Of a stretch of DNA of 64,000 nt, positions 16,505 to 25,698 are shown piece after piece. Each line of letters begins with the position of its first letter. Positions within the stretch are counted from its first letter, which is position 1. Location: the NCBI GenBank assembly GCA_964542585.1, contig CAZIUI010000005.1:75757-139756 (forward strand). Direction: 5' to 3'. The translations under genes were made by a program, and so were the position numbers. This DNA comes from CAYYUA01 sp964542585. GTDB lineage: Bacteria; Bacteroidota; Bacteroidia; CAILMK01; CAYYUA01. The notes beneath the pieces are model-generated. The model was given only the letters and a program-made list of their open reading frames with translations, did no database searches and was not told the origin of the DNA.

Positions 16505-16544
16505 ATTAATGCCCAACAAAACTAAAAAAAATGCGTGTGCTTAG

Positions 16545-17651
16545 CTAGCATCCCACCAGTTGGAGTTCCTTTAAACAGGCGAGCTGGTCAATTTTGCCTG
16601 TATGCGTCTGTGGAAAAACGGGCAGGGTATAAGTTGCTTTGGGTACTGAATAGCGGGCAAGGCTTCTTTTAAGCTCCTCAGTTAATGATAACGATAAGCC
16701 GTCATGTTCATCGTGTGGGGATTCCACGATTAAAATCACCCTTTCACCAAGACTCTCATCTGGGATACTTGTAACAAAGAAATTAGAGAAAGGCCAGTTG
16801 TTATGCTCAATAATCCTGCTCACCTCCTTTTCTACTGTTTCGATCTGAACTTTATAACCTCCGGAATTGATTACTCTATCAGCCCGGCCCAGCCAATAGA
16901 AATGGTAAGGATCCAGTAGGCTAACACGGTCATTGGTATGAATAGGATTATCCCATAGAGGGGATTGGATGATAAGTTTAGCCTCACTATCTACTGATAA
17001 AGTATTACCGGGCAAAGCTTGGAAGTAGGTGTGGGGCTCCGGGCTCACTTTTCTTACAGCCACGTGGGTCAGGGTTTCCGTCATGCCGTAAGTATGATAA
17101 ACTTGAGTGCCGGTATCCCTGGCTAGCTTTTCAATGGCTGGCTGCAGAGGCCCGCCACCCAATAAAATGCTGTTGATGCCACTCAAAAAATTCCGGTGCT
17201 TATCCGATGCTTCAGCTATCGCTTTGAATTGAAGGGGTACCAGCGATGTCATTTGCGGGGGCGTAGGAAGAAGCCAATCAGGCACTGGCTGGCGGGAGGG
17301 ATTTAATTGAATCAATGGGGTATCAAGGATAAGCCCTCGGATGAGCATCATAAAACCCGCTACATAGGATACGGATAGCGGGTTTAGCAGCATGCCGCCG
17401 GAACGCAGATTAAAATAACGGATAGTTTGATAGGCACTTTCTTTGACCTGGTCCCTATTAAATGTTATAGGTTTGGGCTCACCTGTGGATCCGGAGGTGT
17501 AAAGCGTAAAGTCAGTGTTGCCCTTTAGCCAATTGCTGGCAGCTTCCAAAGTGGGATTTCCGAAGTTTAGTGATGCTTCAGCAAAAGCAGGATCTAAAGC
17601 TTTTATCCTACTAGTCGTCCATGTGGTGCTCTCAATTTGTAAGTAGAACAT
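16545..17651 (-). CDS. menE: O-succinylbenzoate-CoA ligase-like AMP-binding enzyme
   Basis: This is an adenylate-forming acyl-CoA ligase of 368 residues, short like Bacteroidota MenE, which activates o-succinylbenzoate in menaquinone synthesis. The P-loop-like motif TLYTSGSTGEPKP is at about residues 50-62. HTYGMTETLTHVAVR is the adenylate-binding A5-type motif. GRADRVINSGGYKV is the hinge, and the catalytic Lys lies in THTGKIDQL near the end. No other men genes are in the window, so the substrate rests on length and sequence flavour. The gene is divergent from dxs. Confidence 0.85.
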   Translation of the reverse strand: MFYLQIESTTWTTSRIKALDPAFAEASLNFGNPTLEAASNWLKGNTDFTLYTSGSTGEPKPITFNRDQVKESAYQTIRYFNLRSGGMLLNPLSVSYVAGFMMLIRGLILDTPLIQLNPSRQPVPDWLLPTPPQMTSLVPLQFKAIAEASDKHRNFLSGINSILLGGGPLQPAIEKLARDTGTQVYHTYGMTETLTHVAVRKVSPEPHTYFQALPGNTLSVDSEAKLIIQSPLWDNPIHTNDRVSLLDPYHFYWLGRADRVINSGGYKVQIETVEKEVSRIIEHNNWPFSNFFVTSIPDESLGERVILIVESPHDEHDGLSLSLTEELKRSLARYSVPKATYTLPVFPQTHTGKIDQLACLKELQLVGC

Positions 17652-17796
17652 GATGGTCTAAAATATATGGGGTATAGATGAATATGAAAGCAGATTGTTT
17701 GCTCAATTTAACAGAAATTCCAATCTTCCAGCTTTTGATTTTATTGAACTACGCCTTAAACTTAGCGTTTAGGCATTACAAGAAAAAAGTTCCTGT

Positions 17797-19737
17797 ATGG
17801 AAGTACAACCAGGATCCTACCTAGCGCAAATTCACTACCCAAGTGACCTTAAGGGCTATTCGAAAAAAGACCTTCCTCAGATTGCCAAAGAACTAAGAAA
17901 TTATATCATAGATGTTGTATCCATGTATGGCGGCCATTTTGGTGCAAGCCTAGGAGTTGTGGAAATGACGGTAGCCCTGCACTACGTGCTTAACACACCG
18001 GATGATCAGCTTGTGTGGGATGTTGGTCATCAGGCTTATGGGCACAAAATCTTAACCGGTCGCCGCGAGCAATTTTCAAGTAATCGTCAATGGCAGGGCT
18101 TGAGTGGCTTCCCCAAATTAGCTGAAAGTCCTTATGATACGTTTGGCGTAGGCCATGCAGGAACATCCATTTCCGCAGCTTTGGGAATGGCTATTGCCAG
18201 CCGTCAAAAAGGAGAACGAGACCGCCAACATGTGGCCGTAATTGGTGATGGTGCTATGACAGCGGGCTTAGCCTTTGAAGGGATGAACCATTCAGGTGTG
18301 GAAGACAGTAATCTTACGGTGATATTGAACGACAATTGCATGTCAATTGACCCCAATGTCGGGGCTTTGAATGAATACCTGACTGATATTACAACCTCCC
18401 AGACCTATAACCGTTTCCGTGATGAGCTTTGGAATGTGCTGGGCCGGATCAAAAAATTCGGTCCGAAAGCCCAGGAGTTAGCTTCGCAGATCGAGCATAG
18501 TTTGAAGTCCATGTTGCTAAAACATGCTAACTTCTTCGAATCGTTGAATTTCCGATACTTTGGCCCGGTTGACGGTCATGATGTGAATCATATTGCCGAT
18601 CTTCTGGAGGATATGAAAACCATACCCGGACCAAAACTGCTCCACTGCGTAACGGTAAAAGGGAAGGGGTTCAAAGCAGCTGAAGAAGAGCAAACCAAGT
18701 GGCATAACCCGGGCGCAACTTTTGATAAAATTACAGGTGAGATCAAAAAGAAACCCGCAAAAGCTACTGACCCGCCTAAATACCAGGATGTTTTTGGTAA
18801 AAGCATTATTGAACTAGCAGAGCATAACCAAGACATCATGGGAATTACTCCTGCCATGCCTTCGGGTTCGTCTCTGGCTATGATGATGGAACAAATGCCT
18901 GACCGTGCTGTAGATGTAGGAATTGCAGAGCAGCATTCCGTAACGGTAGCTGCAGGGATGGCCACTCAGGGCTTAAAACCGTTTGTTACCATTTATTCTA
19001 CCTTTCTGCAGCGTGCCTATGATCAATTGGTGCATGACGTCTGTCTACAAAACTTATCGGTGGTATTTTGCATCGATCGCGCAGGTTTGGTCGGGCATGA
19101 TGGTGCTACGCACCAAGGAGCCTACGATATTGCCTATTGCAGGGTTCTGCCTAATATGACCGCGGCTGCTCCCATGAACGAGCCCGAACTCAGAAACCTG
19201 ATGTACACAGCTCAACTTAATGACCATGGGCCTTTTGCTATCCGGTATCCACGGGGAAAAGGTGTGACACCGGACTGGCAGCAACCCATGAGCGAAATCC
19301 CAATTGGAAAAGGCCGAAAGCTCAGTGATGGGCAACAAATAGCCCTTGTTACTTACGGGCACCCGGGTAACTTTGCACAAGAAGCGATTAGTGATTTAAA
19401 ACCTCAGGGTATTCAGGTCGCTCACTACGATATGCGGTTTGTTAAGCCCTTGGATGAAGACCTGCTTCACGATGCCCTCCAAAACCATGAGCAAATTATT
19501 ACTGTTGAGGATGCGGCTATTCTAGGCGGTTTTGGCAGTGCCATTCTGGAATTCATGAATAACCACGGTTACAAAAATCCCGTACAGCAGCTTGGTATTC
19601 CTGATGAAGTTATTGAACATGGCGACCCTGGCACCCAAATGGAATACTGCTCTTATGACAAATCCGGAATTTTAAAGGTCGTGGCAGAAATGATCGGTAC
19701 CAACCTGGAACCCTCTAATCCGATCTTTGCTTCTTAA
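17797..19737 (+). CDS. dxs: 1-deoxy-D-xylulose-5-phosphate synthase
   Basis: Dxs condenses pyruvate and glyceraldehyde-3-phosphate in the first step of the non-mevalonate isoprenoid pathway. The 646-residue protein shows the thiamine-diphosphate site GDGAMTAGLAFEGMN followed by NDNCMSIDPNVG, the catalytic-domain GHAGTSISAALGMA, VDVGIAEQHSVTVAAGMA and DRAGLVGHDGATHQGAYD, and a transketolase C-terminal domain. Length and domain order are normal. The gene stands alone, facing away from menE; both feed quinone synthesis (isoprenoid tail and naphthoquinone head). Confidence 0.97.
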   Translation: MEVQPGSYLAQIHYPSDLKGYSKKDLPQIAKELRNYIIDVVSMYGGHFGASLGVVEMTVALHYVLNTPDDQLVWDVGHQAYGHKILTGRREQFSSNRQWQGLSGFPKLAESPYDTFGVGHAGTSISAALGMAIASRQKGERDRQHVAVIGDGAMTAGLAFEGMNHSGVEDSNLTVILNDNCMSIDPNVGALNEYLTDITTSQTYNRFRDELWNVLGRIKKFGPKAQELASQIEHSLKSMLLKHANFFESLNFRYFGPVDGHDVNHIADLLEDMKTIPGPKLLHCVTVKGKGFKAAEEEQTKWHNPGATFDKITGEIKKKPAKATDPPKYQDVFGKSIIELAEHNQDIMGITPAMPSGSSLAMMMEQMPDRAVDVGIAEQHSVTVAAGMATQGLKPFVTIYSTFLQRAYDQLVHDVCLQNLSVVFCIDRAGLVGHDGATHQGAYDIAYCRVLPNMTAAAPMNEPELRNLMYTAQLNDHGPFAIRYPRGKGVTPDWQQPMSEIPIGKGRKLSDGQQIALVTYGHPGNFAQEAISDLKPQGIQVAHYDMRFVKPLDEDLLHDALQNHEQIITVEDAAILGGFGSAILEFMNNHGYKNPVQQLGIPDEVIEHGDPGTQMEYCSYDKSGILKVVAEMIGTNLEPSNPIFAS

Positions 19738-19765
19738 GGGGTTATTAAGGTTAATAGCATTTAAA

Positions 19766-19784
19766 ACCTTCCTGATCTGAAGGT
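19766..19784 (+). terminator. Weak hairpin after dxs
   Basis: ACCTTC-ctgatct-GAAGGT forms a 6-bp stem with a 7-base loop about 30 bases after the dxs stop. It is followed by a T-rich but interrupted run, so it could be a weak terminator. Confidence 0.35.
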
Positions 19785-19987
19785 AGGTTATTGATTTGTT
19801 TTGCCCAATATTTGGACCTTGATTCTTGTTTTTCCCATCTTAGTAAAGACAGCCACTTTTCAACCGTTGGATAACTGCATTTAAGCATGCCATTTGCCAA
19901 TATTTAGTGTCGTTGTAGCTAGCTTAGACAGTGACTCAGGATTTTTATTTGTTTTGTATCCGCTTAAAAATTTAAAGTCTAGGCTTT

Positions 19988-20902
19988 TTGTCCATCGAAG
20001 CACGAGGTTTAACCAAAGTTTACGGAGAGAACGTTGCTTTAGATCAGCTCAGCTTTCAAGTAGAAAGCGGAGGTGTTGTTGGACTTTTGGGTCCGAATGG
20101 TGCTGGAAAGTCTACCTGCATGCGGATTTTAACAGGTTACAGTGCACCTACGGAAGGGGACGCATTTATTAACGATGTTAGCATTCTTACCCATCCAGTA
20201 TCTGTCCGTCAGTCCATTGGTTATCTTCCTGAAAATAATCCTCTCTACGAAGAACAATATGTAGACGAATACCTGAGTTTTTCGGCTAGGATATATGGGC
20301 TTAAAAGCAGTTACAGGAAACAACGCATCCGGGAAATGATTGCCTTGACCGGGCTTGAGCCGGAAAGGCGTAAGCCTATTCGTGATCTCTCCAAGGGTTA
20401 CCGTCAAAGGGTTGGTTTAGCTCAAGCCCTCATCCATGATCCTGATGTATTGATATTGGACGAGCCTACATCTGGGCTAGACCCTAATCAGGTAGAAGAG
20501 ATACGTAACCTGATTCGTCAGATAGGAGAAGAGAAAACCGTCATCTTATCATCTCACATCATGCAGGAGGTGCAGGCGATGTGTAGTCGGGTATTGATCC
20601 TTCGAAAAGGCCAATTGGTGGTAGATGAAGATACCCAAAACCTTGTTGACCGGATGGCTAGTGGGCTTACTATGCGTGTGCGCTTCAAGCACAACATCCC
20701 TGTTGAGCAATTAAAACAATTGCCGGGAGTGGCAGATGTGCAAAATGAAGACGATTACTACCTAATTGAGGTAAAAGGGCAGGATGAGGTGACTTTTGCT
20801 GAAGAAGTTTTTCATCTAGCCCAGCGTGAGAATAATCCCATTATTGAAATTCAAAAATTCCAGGAGACGTTGGAACACGTTTTCCAAGAGCTAACCCAAT
20901 AA
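19988..20902 (+). CDS. gldA: Gliding-motility ABC transporter ATP-binding protein GldA
   Basis: GldA is the ATPase of the GldAFG ABC transporter, required for gliding in Flavobacterium johnsoniae. The 304-residue protein has Walker A GPNGAGKST, the ABC signature in LSKGYRQRVGLAQAL, Walker B VLILDEPTSGLDP and the H-loop SSHIMQEVQ. The start is TTG at 19988: an in-frame stop lies 15 bases upstream, and the protein then begins MSIEARGLTKVYG as expected. gldF follows after 23 bases and gldG after a further 29. The operon identity makes this GldA rather than a generic ABC-2 ATPase. Confidence 0.92.
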   Translation: MSIEARGLTKVYGENVALDQLSFQVESGGVVGLLGPNGAGKSTCMRILTGYSAPTEGDAFINDVSILTHPVSVRQSIGYLPENNPLYEEQYVDEYLSFSARIYGLKSSYRKQRIREMIALTGLEPERRKPIRDLSKGYRQRVGLAQALIHDPDVLILDEPTSGLDPNQVEEIRNLIRQIGEEKTVILSSHIMQEVQAMCSRVLILRKGQLVVDEDTQNLVDRMASGLTMRVRFKHNIPVEQLKQLPGVADVQNEDDYYLIEVKGQDEVTFAEEVFHLAQRENNPIIEIQKFQETLEHVFQELTQ

Positions 20903-20925
20903 AATGGTCGTTTTTTAGAAGGCCT

Positions 20926-21654
20926 ATGTTAACCATTCTTCAAAAAGAGATCAACAGCTTTTTCAGCTCTTTGATTGCCTACATTGTGATTAGCGTATTT
21001 CTTACGGCAACTGGACTTTTCGTTTGGATACTCCCTGGCTTGAACGTGTTTCAATATGGATATGCTACCCTTGAAGAGATGTTCAATATTGCGCCGTGGG
21101 TTTTCATGTTCCTAATCCCGGCTATAACCATGCGCCTTTTAGCAGAAGAGCAAAGTAGCGGTACCCTGGAAATTTTAACGACCAAACCATTGAGTGACGG
21201 AAGTATTGTCACAGCTAAGTTCCTGGCGGGATTGGTGCTGGTAATTTTTTCTATCGTTCCAACGCTCATCTACTTCTACAGTATTTACATGCTCGCTGAT
21301 CCGGTAGGTAATGTGGATATAGGCGGAACGATGGGCTCATACCTTGGATTACTCTTCTTGGGAGGAGGCTATACGGCCATTGGCCTGTTTGGCTCATCTG
21401 TAACAAAAAATCAGATTATAGCTTTTATTGTGTCTATTTTTATATGTTTTATACTATATGCCTTGGTTCCCTGGTTGCGAGAATACACTACATGGTCTGC
21501 TATAGACCCGTTTTTAAAAGCTATCAATATTCAAGCCCATTACAGGTCTATGAGTCGTGGAGTTATTGATACCCGGGATGTTGTTTATTTCCTTAGCCTT
21601 GTTCTCGTTTTCCTCATGATGACTAAAACTGTTCTGGAAAGCCGAAAATGGTAG
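20926..21654 (+). CDS. gldF: Gliding-motility ABC transporter permease GldF
   Basis: GldF is the six-helix permease partner of GldA. The 242-residue protein shows ABC-2-type membrane segments, starting with LIAYIVISVFLTATGLFVW, and the conserved MRLLAEEQSSGTLEILTTKP coupling helix region that is diagnostic for this permease class. The position between gldA and gldG and the lengths match the F. johnsoniae operon. The transported substrate is not known for the family. Confidence 0.93.
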   Translation: MLTILQKEINSFFSSLIAYIVISVFLTATGLFVWILPGLNVFQYGYATLEEMFNIAPWVFMFLIPAITMRLLAEEQSSGTLEILTTKPLSDGSIVTAKFLAGLVLVIFSIVPTLIYFYSIYMLADPVGNVDIGGTMGSYLGLLFLGGGYTAIGLFGSSVTKNQIIAFIVSIFICFILYALVPWLREYTTWSAIDPFLKAINIQAHYRSMSRGVIDTRDVVYFLSLVLVFLMMTKTVLESRKW

Positions 21655-21683
21655 TTTAAAATCAGAAAGGCATTCCCCCTCCT

Positions 21684-23447
21684 ATGAAGCAGTCCCGCTC
21701 TCAAAAATTGCAATCGTATTTACAACTTGCTCTACTCATAGCTATTGTTGTAATCATCAATGTGATTGCTCAATATGGCCATGAAAGATTGGATTTAACC
21801 TCCAATAACCGGTATACCCTCTCTCCTAAAACTATCGAGAAGCTTAAGGGATTAGAAGACATTGTTTATGCTAAGGTCTATCTGGGAAGTGAGGAGCTCC
21901 CTGCCGGTTTTCGAAGGCTGAAGTCTTCTACCCGGGAAATGCTCAATGAGATGAAGGCCTATGCGGGAGATAAGTTACAGTATGAATTTATAGATCCGAC
22001 CAAGATTGAAGATCCCGAAGATCGGCGCAGCCGCTATAAACAACTCAGTAAACAGGGGTTAGAACCGGTTAATCTGCAAATCCAAAAGGAAAGTGGCAGT
22101 GCCCAGCAAGTTATTTTTCCAGGAGCAATCTTTTTCTATAAAGACCAAACATCAGCTTATCAAATATTAGAGGATCAGAGAGGTCGTAAGCCCCAAGAGG
22201 TTATTCAAAACTCAATCATGAACCTGGAATACGGGGTCATGAATACCGTTCGAAAACTAAGATCCGGCCAGCAGAAAAGGATTGCATTTGTCGCAGGTCA
22301 TGGAGAACTGGGCAAACCTGAAACCAGGGATATCAGGCGCTCACTTAACGAAACCTACGCAGTAAAAAGGTTGAATTTACCCGAATATAAAATTGGGGCC
22401 TTGCAAAAGTTTGACGCGGCCGTTATTGCGAAGCCAACAGAGCGTTTATCACCATATGAAAGGTTTAAGATCGATCAATTTATCATGCACGGTGGCAAGG
22501 TCCTTTGGCTAGTCGAACGGTTACAAGCCAGTATAGATAGCCTTAGCCGCCGTGGTGTGGGCATGAGTCGCGAGTACAAACTAGGCCTTAAAGACCAGCT
22601 TTTCAATTATGGGGTTCGGGTCAACCCCAGTCTGGTTCAGGATATGCAAAGTCATGTGGTCCCTACTGTTCGCAGAGGACGCACCAATAAGCCCCAGAAG
22701 AGATTTCTGCCTTGGCCCTACTATCCATTAGTAGCTCCTAAAACTAACCATCCCGTTGTTGCTAATTTAAGCCGGATATGGTTCCGCTTTACCAATGCCA
22801 TTGATACCATTGAAACCCCGGGTATTAAAAAGACTGTAATCTTGCGGAGCTCCCCACGGTCCCGCACGCTTTATCACCCGGTCCGTATCAATATGCAGAA
22901 CATCCGGAAGACCATGAAAGAGCGGCTTTACCGTGCAGGGCCGCAGAATTTGGCAGTTCTTTTAGAAGGCAGTTTTACTTCAGCCTTTAAGAATCGGGTT
23001 TCGCCTGAAGTACTTGAGAAAGGCAATTTTGGAGATGTCAAGCATCAAAGCGATACTACCAAGATGATCGTAGTGAGTGATGGAGATCTTATTCGTAACC
23101 AGGTACACCCCGTTAAGGATAAGACTTTTAAGCTTGGGAAAGATCGCTTTACCAAAACCAGTTTTGCTAATAAGGCTTTTGCATTGAATTGTATTGACTA
23201 CCTGCTAGATGAATCCGGGTTGATGTCCTTGCGCGCAAAGGATTACAACCTCAGATTACTGAACAAGCAAAAAGCAGAGGAAGAAAAACGATATTGGCGT
23301 GTATTGAATATGGCTGCGCCTGTAGGAATTGTGATCCTGTTCGGCTTGATCTTCAATTTCATCAGAAGGCAGCGTTTTGTAAGGCTTAATCAGCCGGTAT
23401 CGAAAGGTTCCCTCCCATTGAAGAATGAAGAAGAATCCAATCCATGA
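21684..23447 (+). CDS. gldG: Gliding-motility ABC transporter substrate-binding protein GldG
   Basis: GldG is the large extracytoplasmic component of the GldAFG transporter. It has an N-terminal anchor helix (about 11-28, LQLALLIAIVVIINVIAQYG), a large soluble domain beginning DLTSNNRYTLSPKTIEKL, which is the hallmark of this family, and a C-terminal helix (about 540-562, AAPVGIVILFGLIFNFIRRQR). The 587-residue length is in the normal range. The stop overlaps the DUF4340 ATG by four bases, so translation is coupled. Confidence 0.92.
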   Translation: MKQSRSQKLQSYLQLALLIAIVVIINVIAQYGHERLDLTSNNRYTLSPKTIEKLKGLEDIVYAKVYLGSEELPAGFRRLKSSTREMLNEMKAYAGDKLQYEFIDPTKIEDPEDRRSRYKQLSKQGLEPVNLQIQKESGSAQQVIFPGAIFFYKDQTSAYQILEDQRGRKPQEVIQNSIMNLEYGVMNTVRKLRSGQQKRIAFVAGHGELGKPETRDIRRSLNETYAVKRLNLPEYKIGALQKFDAAVIAKPTERLSPYERFKIDQFIMHGGKVLWLVERLQASIDSLSRRGVGMSREYKLGLKDQLFNYGVRVNPSLVQDMQSHVVPTVRRGRTNKPQKRFLPWPYYPLVAPKTNHPVVANLSRIWFRFTNAIDTIETPGIKKTVILRSSPRSRTLYHPVRINMQNIRKTMKERLYRAGPQNLAVLLEGSFTSAFKNRVSPEVLEKGNFGDVKHQSDTTKMIVVSDGDLIRNQVHPVKDKTFKLGKDRFTKTSFANKAFALNCIDYLLDESGLMSLRAKDYNLRLLNKQKAEEEKRYWRVLNMAAPVGIVILFGLIFNFIRRQRFVRLNQPVSKGSLPLKNEEESNP

Positions 23448-24454
23448 AATGGCGTTCAATCCTTATAACCACCTTAGCAGTAATTGTCCTGGGTGTCATC
23501 TTGTATTGGCTGAACACCAAAAGCCGCGAATCAACTTTTACAGCGGCCAATACGGAATTTGCTTTAAAAGACACTGCTGCCATAGATGAAATTCACTTGT
23601 CCAACCTTCAGGGGCAAGAAGTCATACTTAAGCAGCAGCCTGATCACCAATGGATGGTTAACAACAAGTTCCAGGCTAGCCAGACCAAAATAGAGACGCT
23701 TCTGCACACGATTTACCATGTGGAAGTAAAAAAACCCGTTCCCCTGGAATCTCGAGAAAATGTCATTAAATCACTAGCCACGCAAAATGTTCAAGTTGAT
23801 ATATATCAGGACGGCAACCTTGTACGCTCCTATTATGTAGGCCATCAGACCCCAAGTGAACTGGGCACTTATATGGCCATGAACAATGAAGATAAAAAAC
23901 CCTACGTAACTCATATTCCGGGTTTTTATGGCTACCTGAGCTCCCGCTACTTCTGTGATCCGGATGAGTGGCGCAGTACACTAATCTGGAATTTTAACCC
24001 CGCAGCAATACAGGAGGTTAAGGTGGCTTATCCCAAAGGGGAAAAGGAGCCTTTCCACTTGCTTAAAGAAGGGGAAAATGCTTTTACAATTAAGCATCTT
24101 AAAAGGGATAAAGCGCTAAAAAACTATGCCCTGAAGCAAGTTAAACGGTACCTCATGAATTTCCGGGATTTCCACTGCGTGAGAGATATGAATGATTCGG
24201 CTAAACGGGACTCGCTATTGCAGTACAACCCAAATGCCCGACTAACCGTCAAGGATGAAACGGATAACAAACGTTCTTTAGCGGTCTACAAAGCTTTTGG
24301 CAACGCCAAAGATACCGCCAATAGACCGCGAAAACCTAACAATTACTTTGCAATAACCCCCAGGCGTGAAAACCAAGTTGTTTTAATTCAAAATCTACAG
24401 ATTGAGCCGATGCTAAAAGGTTTCAGCCACTTCGAATCCTCAAAAAACAATTAG
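23444..24454 (+). CDS. DUF4340 protein coupled to gldG
   Basis: The 336-residue protein has one N-terminal transmembrane helix (about 5-21, ILITTLAVIVLGVILYWL) and a soluble DUF4340 region with repeats such as IDEIHLSNLQGQEVILKQQP and ITPRRENQVVLIQN. DUF4340 proteins are widely encoded beside gldG-like ABC genes, which fits the ATGA overlap here. It probably acts with the GldAFG transporter on the periplasmic side; no activity is known. Confidence 0.85.
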   Translation: MKWRSILITTLAVIVLGVILYWLNTKSRESTFTAANTEFALKDTAAIDEIHLSNLQGQEVILKQQPDHQWMVNNKFQASQTKIETLLHTIYHVEVKKPVPLESRENVIKSLATQNVQVDIYQDGNLVRSYYVGHQTPSELGTYMAMNNEDKKPYVTHIPGFYGYLSSRYFCDPDEWRSTLIWNFNPAAIQEVKVAYPKGEKEPFHLLKEGENAFTIKHLKRDKALKNYALKQVKRYLMNFRDFHCVRDMNDSAKRDSLLQYNPNARLTVKDETDNKRSLAVYKAFGNAKDTANRPRKPNNYFAITPRRENQVVLIQNLQIEPMLKGFSHFESSKNN

Positions 24455-24459
24455 TTTTG
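24452..24459 (+). promoter_or_regulatory. Candidate -7 element for dnaN
   Basis: TAGTTTTG fits the Bacteroidota consensus TAnnTTTG and lies 36 bases before the dnaN ATG, overlapping the DUF4340 stop codon. It would let dnaN be transcribed independently of the gld operon. Confidence 0.5.
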
Positions 24460-24494
24460 CTAGGTAGCCAATTACGGTTATCAAAACAGCTTGT

Positions 24495-25688
24495 ATGAAA
24501 TTTATTGCATCCACAACAGCGCTTCTTAAAGAATTACAACTGGTAAATGGCGTCATTAGTAACCGGGCGGTAATACCTATTCTCGAATACTTCCTGTTTG
24601 AAGTCAAAGACGCTAAGCTGACCATTACAGGAACTGATTTGGAAGTATCCATGCGCTCAAGCCTGGAGGTAGAAAGTAAAGAGGATGGTCAAGTAGCTGT
24701 TCCGGCCCGGCTCATTATTGATATTCTTCGTACCCTCCCAGAGCAGCCCGTTACATTTAGCATTGACAACACTAATAATTCCATTGAATTAACTTCCGAT
24801 AACGGCCAGTATAAAATTGCAGGAGAAGGGGCTGAGGATTTCCCCAAGTTCCCCGAGGTGGAAAATGGCCATTCCGTATCCTTGAACGCCAAGATCCTGA
24901 ATAAAGCCATTAACAATACGCTGTTTGCAATCGGTAATGATGAGCTTAGACCCGCACTCATGGGGTTGCTCACTGAAATGACCCCATTAGATTTCAAGTT
25001 TGTTTCTACAGACGGCAATAAGTTGGTTAAATACCGCCGGGAGGATATCCGCACGGATAATACCGATAGCTTTATCCTGCCCCGCAAGGCCCTGAACTTG
25101 TTGAAAAACTCCCTTCCGGATGATGATGTGCAAGTTGCTGTTGAATATAACAACACCAATGCGCTTTTCACATTTGGCGATGTGAAGCTTATTTGCCGTT
25201 TAGTGGATGAACGGTTCCCTGATTACAGTGCCGCCATTCCTGCGGAAGCTCCCTATACCTTACGAATTAATCGTACAGAGCTAGTCCACTCCCTTAAGCG
25301 AATTGCCATCTTTTCCAATAAGACCACTTATCAGGTCAGGTTTAAAATTGATGCCAACCAGCTAGAATTAACAGCGCAAGATCTGGATTTTGCGAACGAA
25401 GGTTTTGAACGCCTTTCATGTGAGTTCGATGGAGGGCAGATGAATATTGGGTTTAATGCCCGTTTCCTCATCGATATGCTCAATATCCTGGACTCGGATG
25501 AAGTGGTTATTAACCTCTCCCAACACAACAGACCCGGCATTCTGAGACCTGCAGAAAGTGAGCAGGGCGAGGATCTGCTGATGCTTCTTATGCCTATCGT
25601 TCTAAATTTTGATGAAGAGGAAGAATCCCAGGAGTCTGAGTCGGGGAGTAATGAAGCCGAGGAAACGGAAGAAGGTGAGGAATTGTAG
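24495..25688 (+). CDS. dnaN: DNA polymerase III beta subunit (sliding clamp)
   Basis: DnaN is the ring-shaped clamp that tethers DNA polymerase III. Three clamp domains are present, from MKFIASTTALLKELQLVNG through the partner-binding cleft residues at the end of the fold (LLMLLMPIVL). The protein does not stop there as usual. A tail of about 26 residues follows, made almost only of Glu, Asp, Ser, Asn and Gly (DEEEESQESESGSNEAEE and onward). With the tail the length is 397, against about 366-375 for typical clamps. dnaA is not adjacent, so this is not the origin region. Dihydroorotase follows after 10 bases. Confidence 0.96.
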   Translation: MKFIASTTALLKELQLVNGVISNRAVIPILEYFLFEVKDAKLTITGTDLEVSMRSSLEVESKEDGQVAVPARLIIDILRTLPEQPVTFSIDNTNNSIELTSDNGQYKIAGEGAEDFPKFPEVENGHSVSLNAKILNKAINNTLFAIGNDELRPALMGLLTEMTPLDFKFVSTDGNKLVKYRREDIRTDNTDSFILPRKALNLLKNSLPDDDVQVAVEYNNTNALFTFGDVKLICRLVDERFPDYSAAIPAEAPYTLRINRTELVHSLKRIAIFSNKTTYQVRFKIDANQLELTAQDLDFANEGFERLSCEFDGGQMNIGFNARFLIDMLNILDSDEVVINLSQHNRPGILRPAESEQGEDLLMLLMPIVLNFDEEEESQESESGSNEAEETEEGEEL

Positions 25689-25698
25689 CCCTTAACTC

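Noticed and set aside
19894..20172. 92-codon plus-strand frame overlapping the gldA start
   Set aside because: It overlaps gldA in another frame, has a biased Arg/Cys-rich sequence and no family features, while gldA has clear ABC motifs.
24689..25171. 160-codon antisense frame to dnaN
   Set aside because: It lies entirely within dnaN on the other strand and is low-complexity Ser/Leu/Arg-rich sequence, as expected for an antisense shadow.
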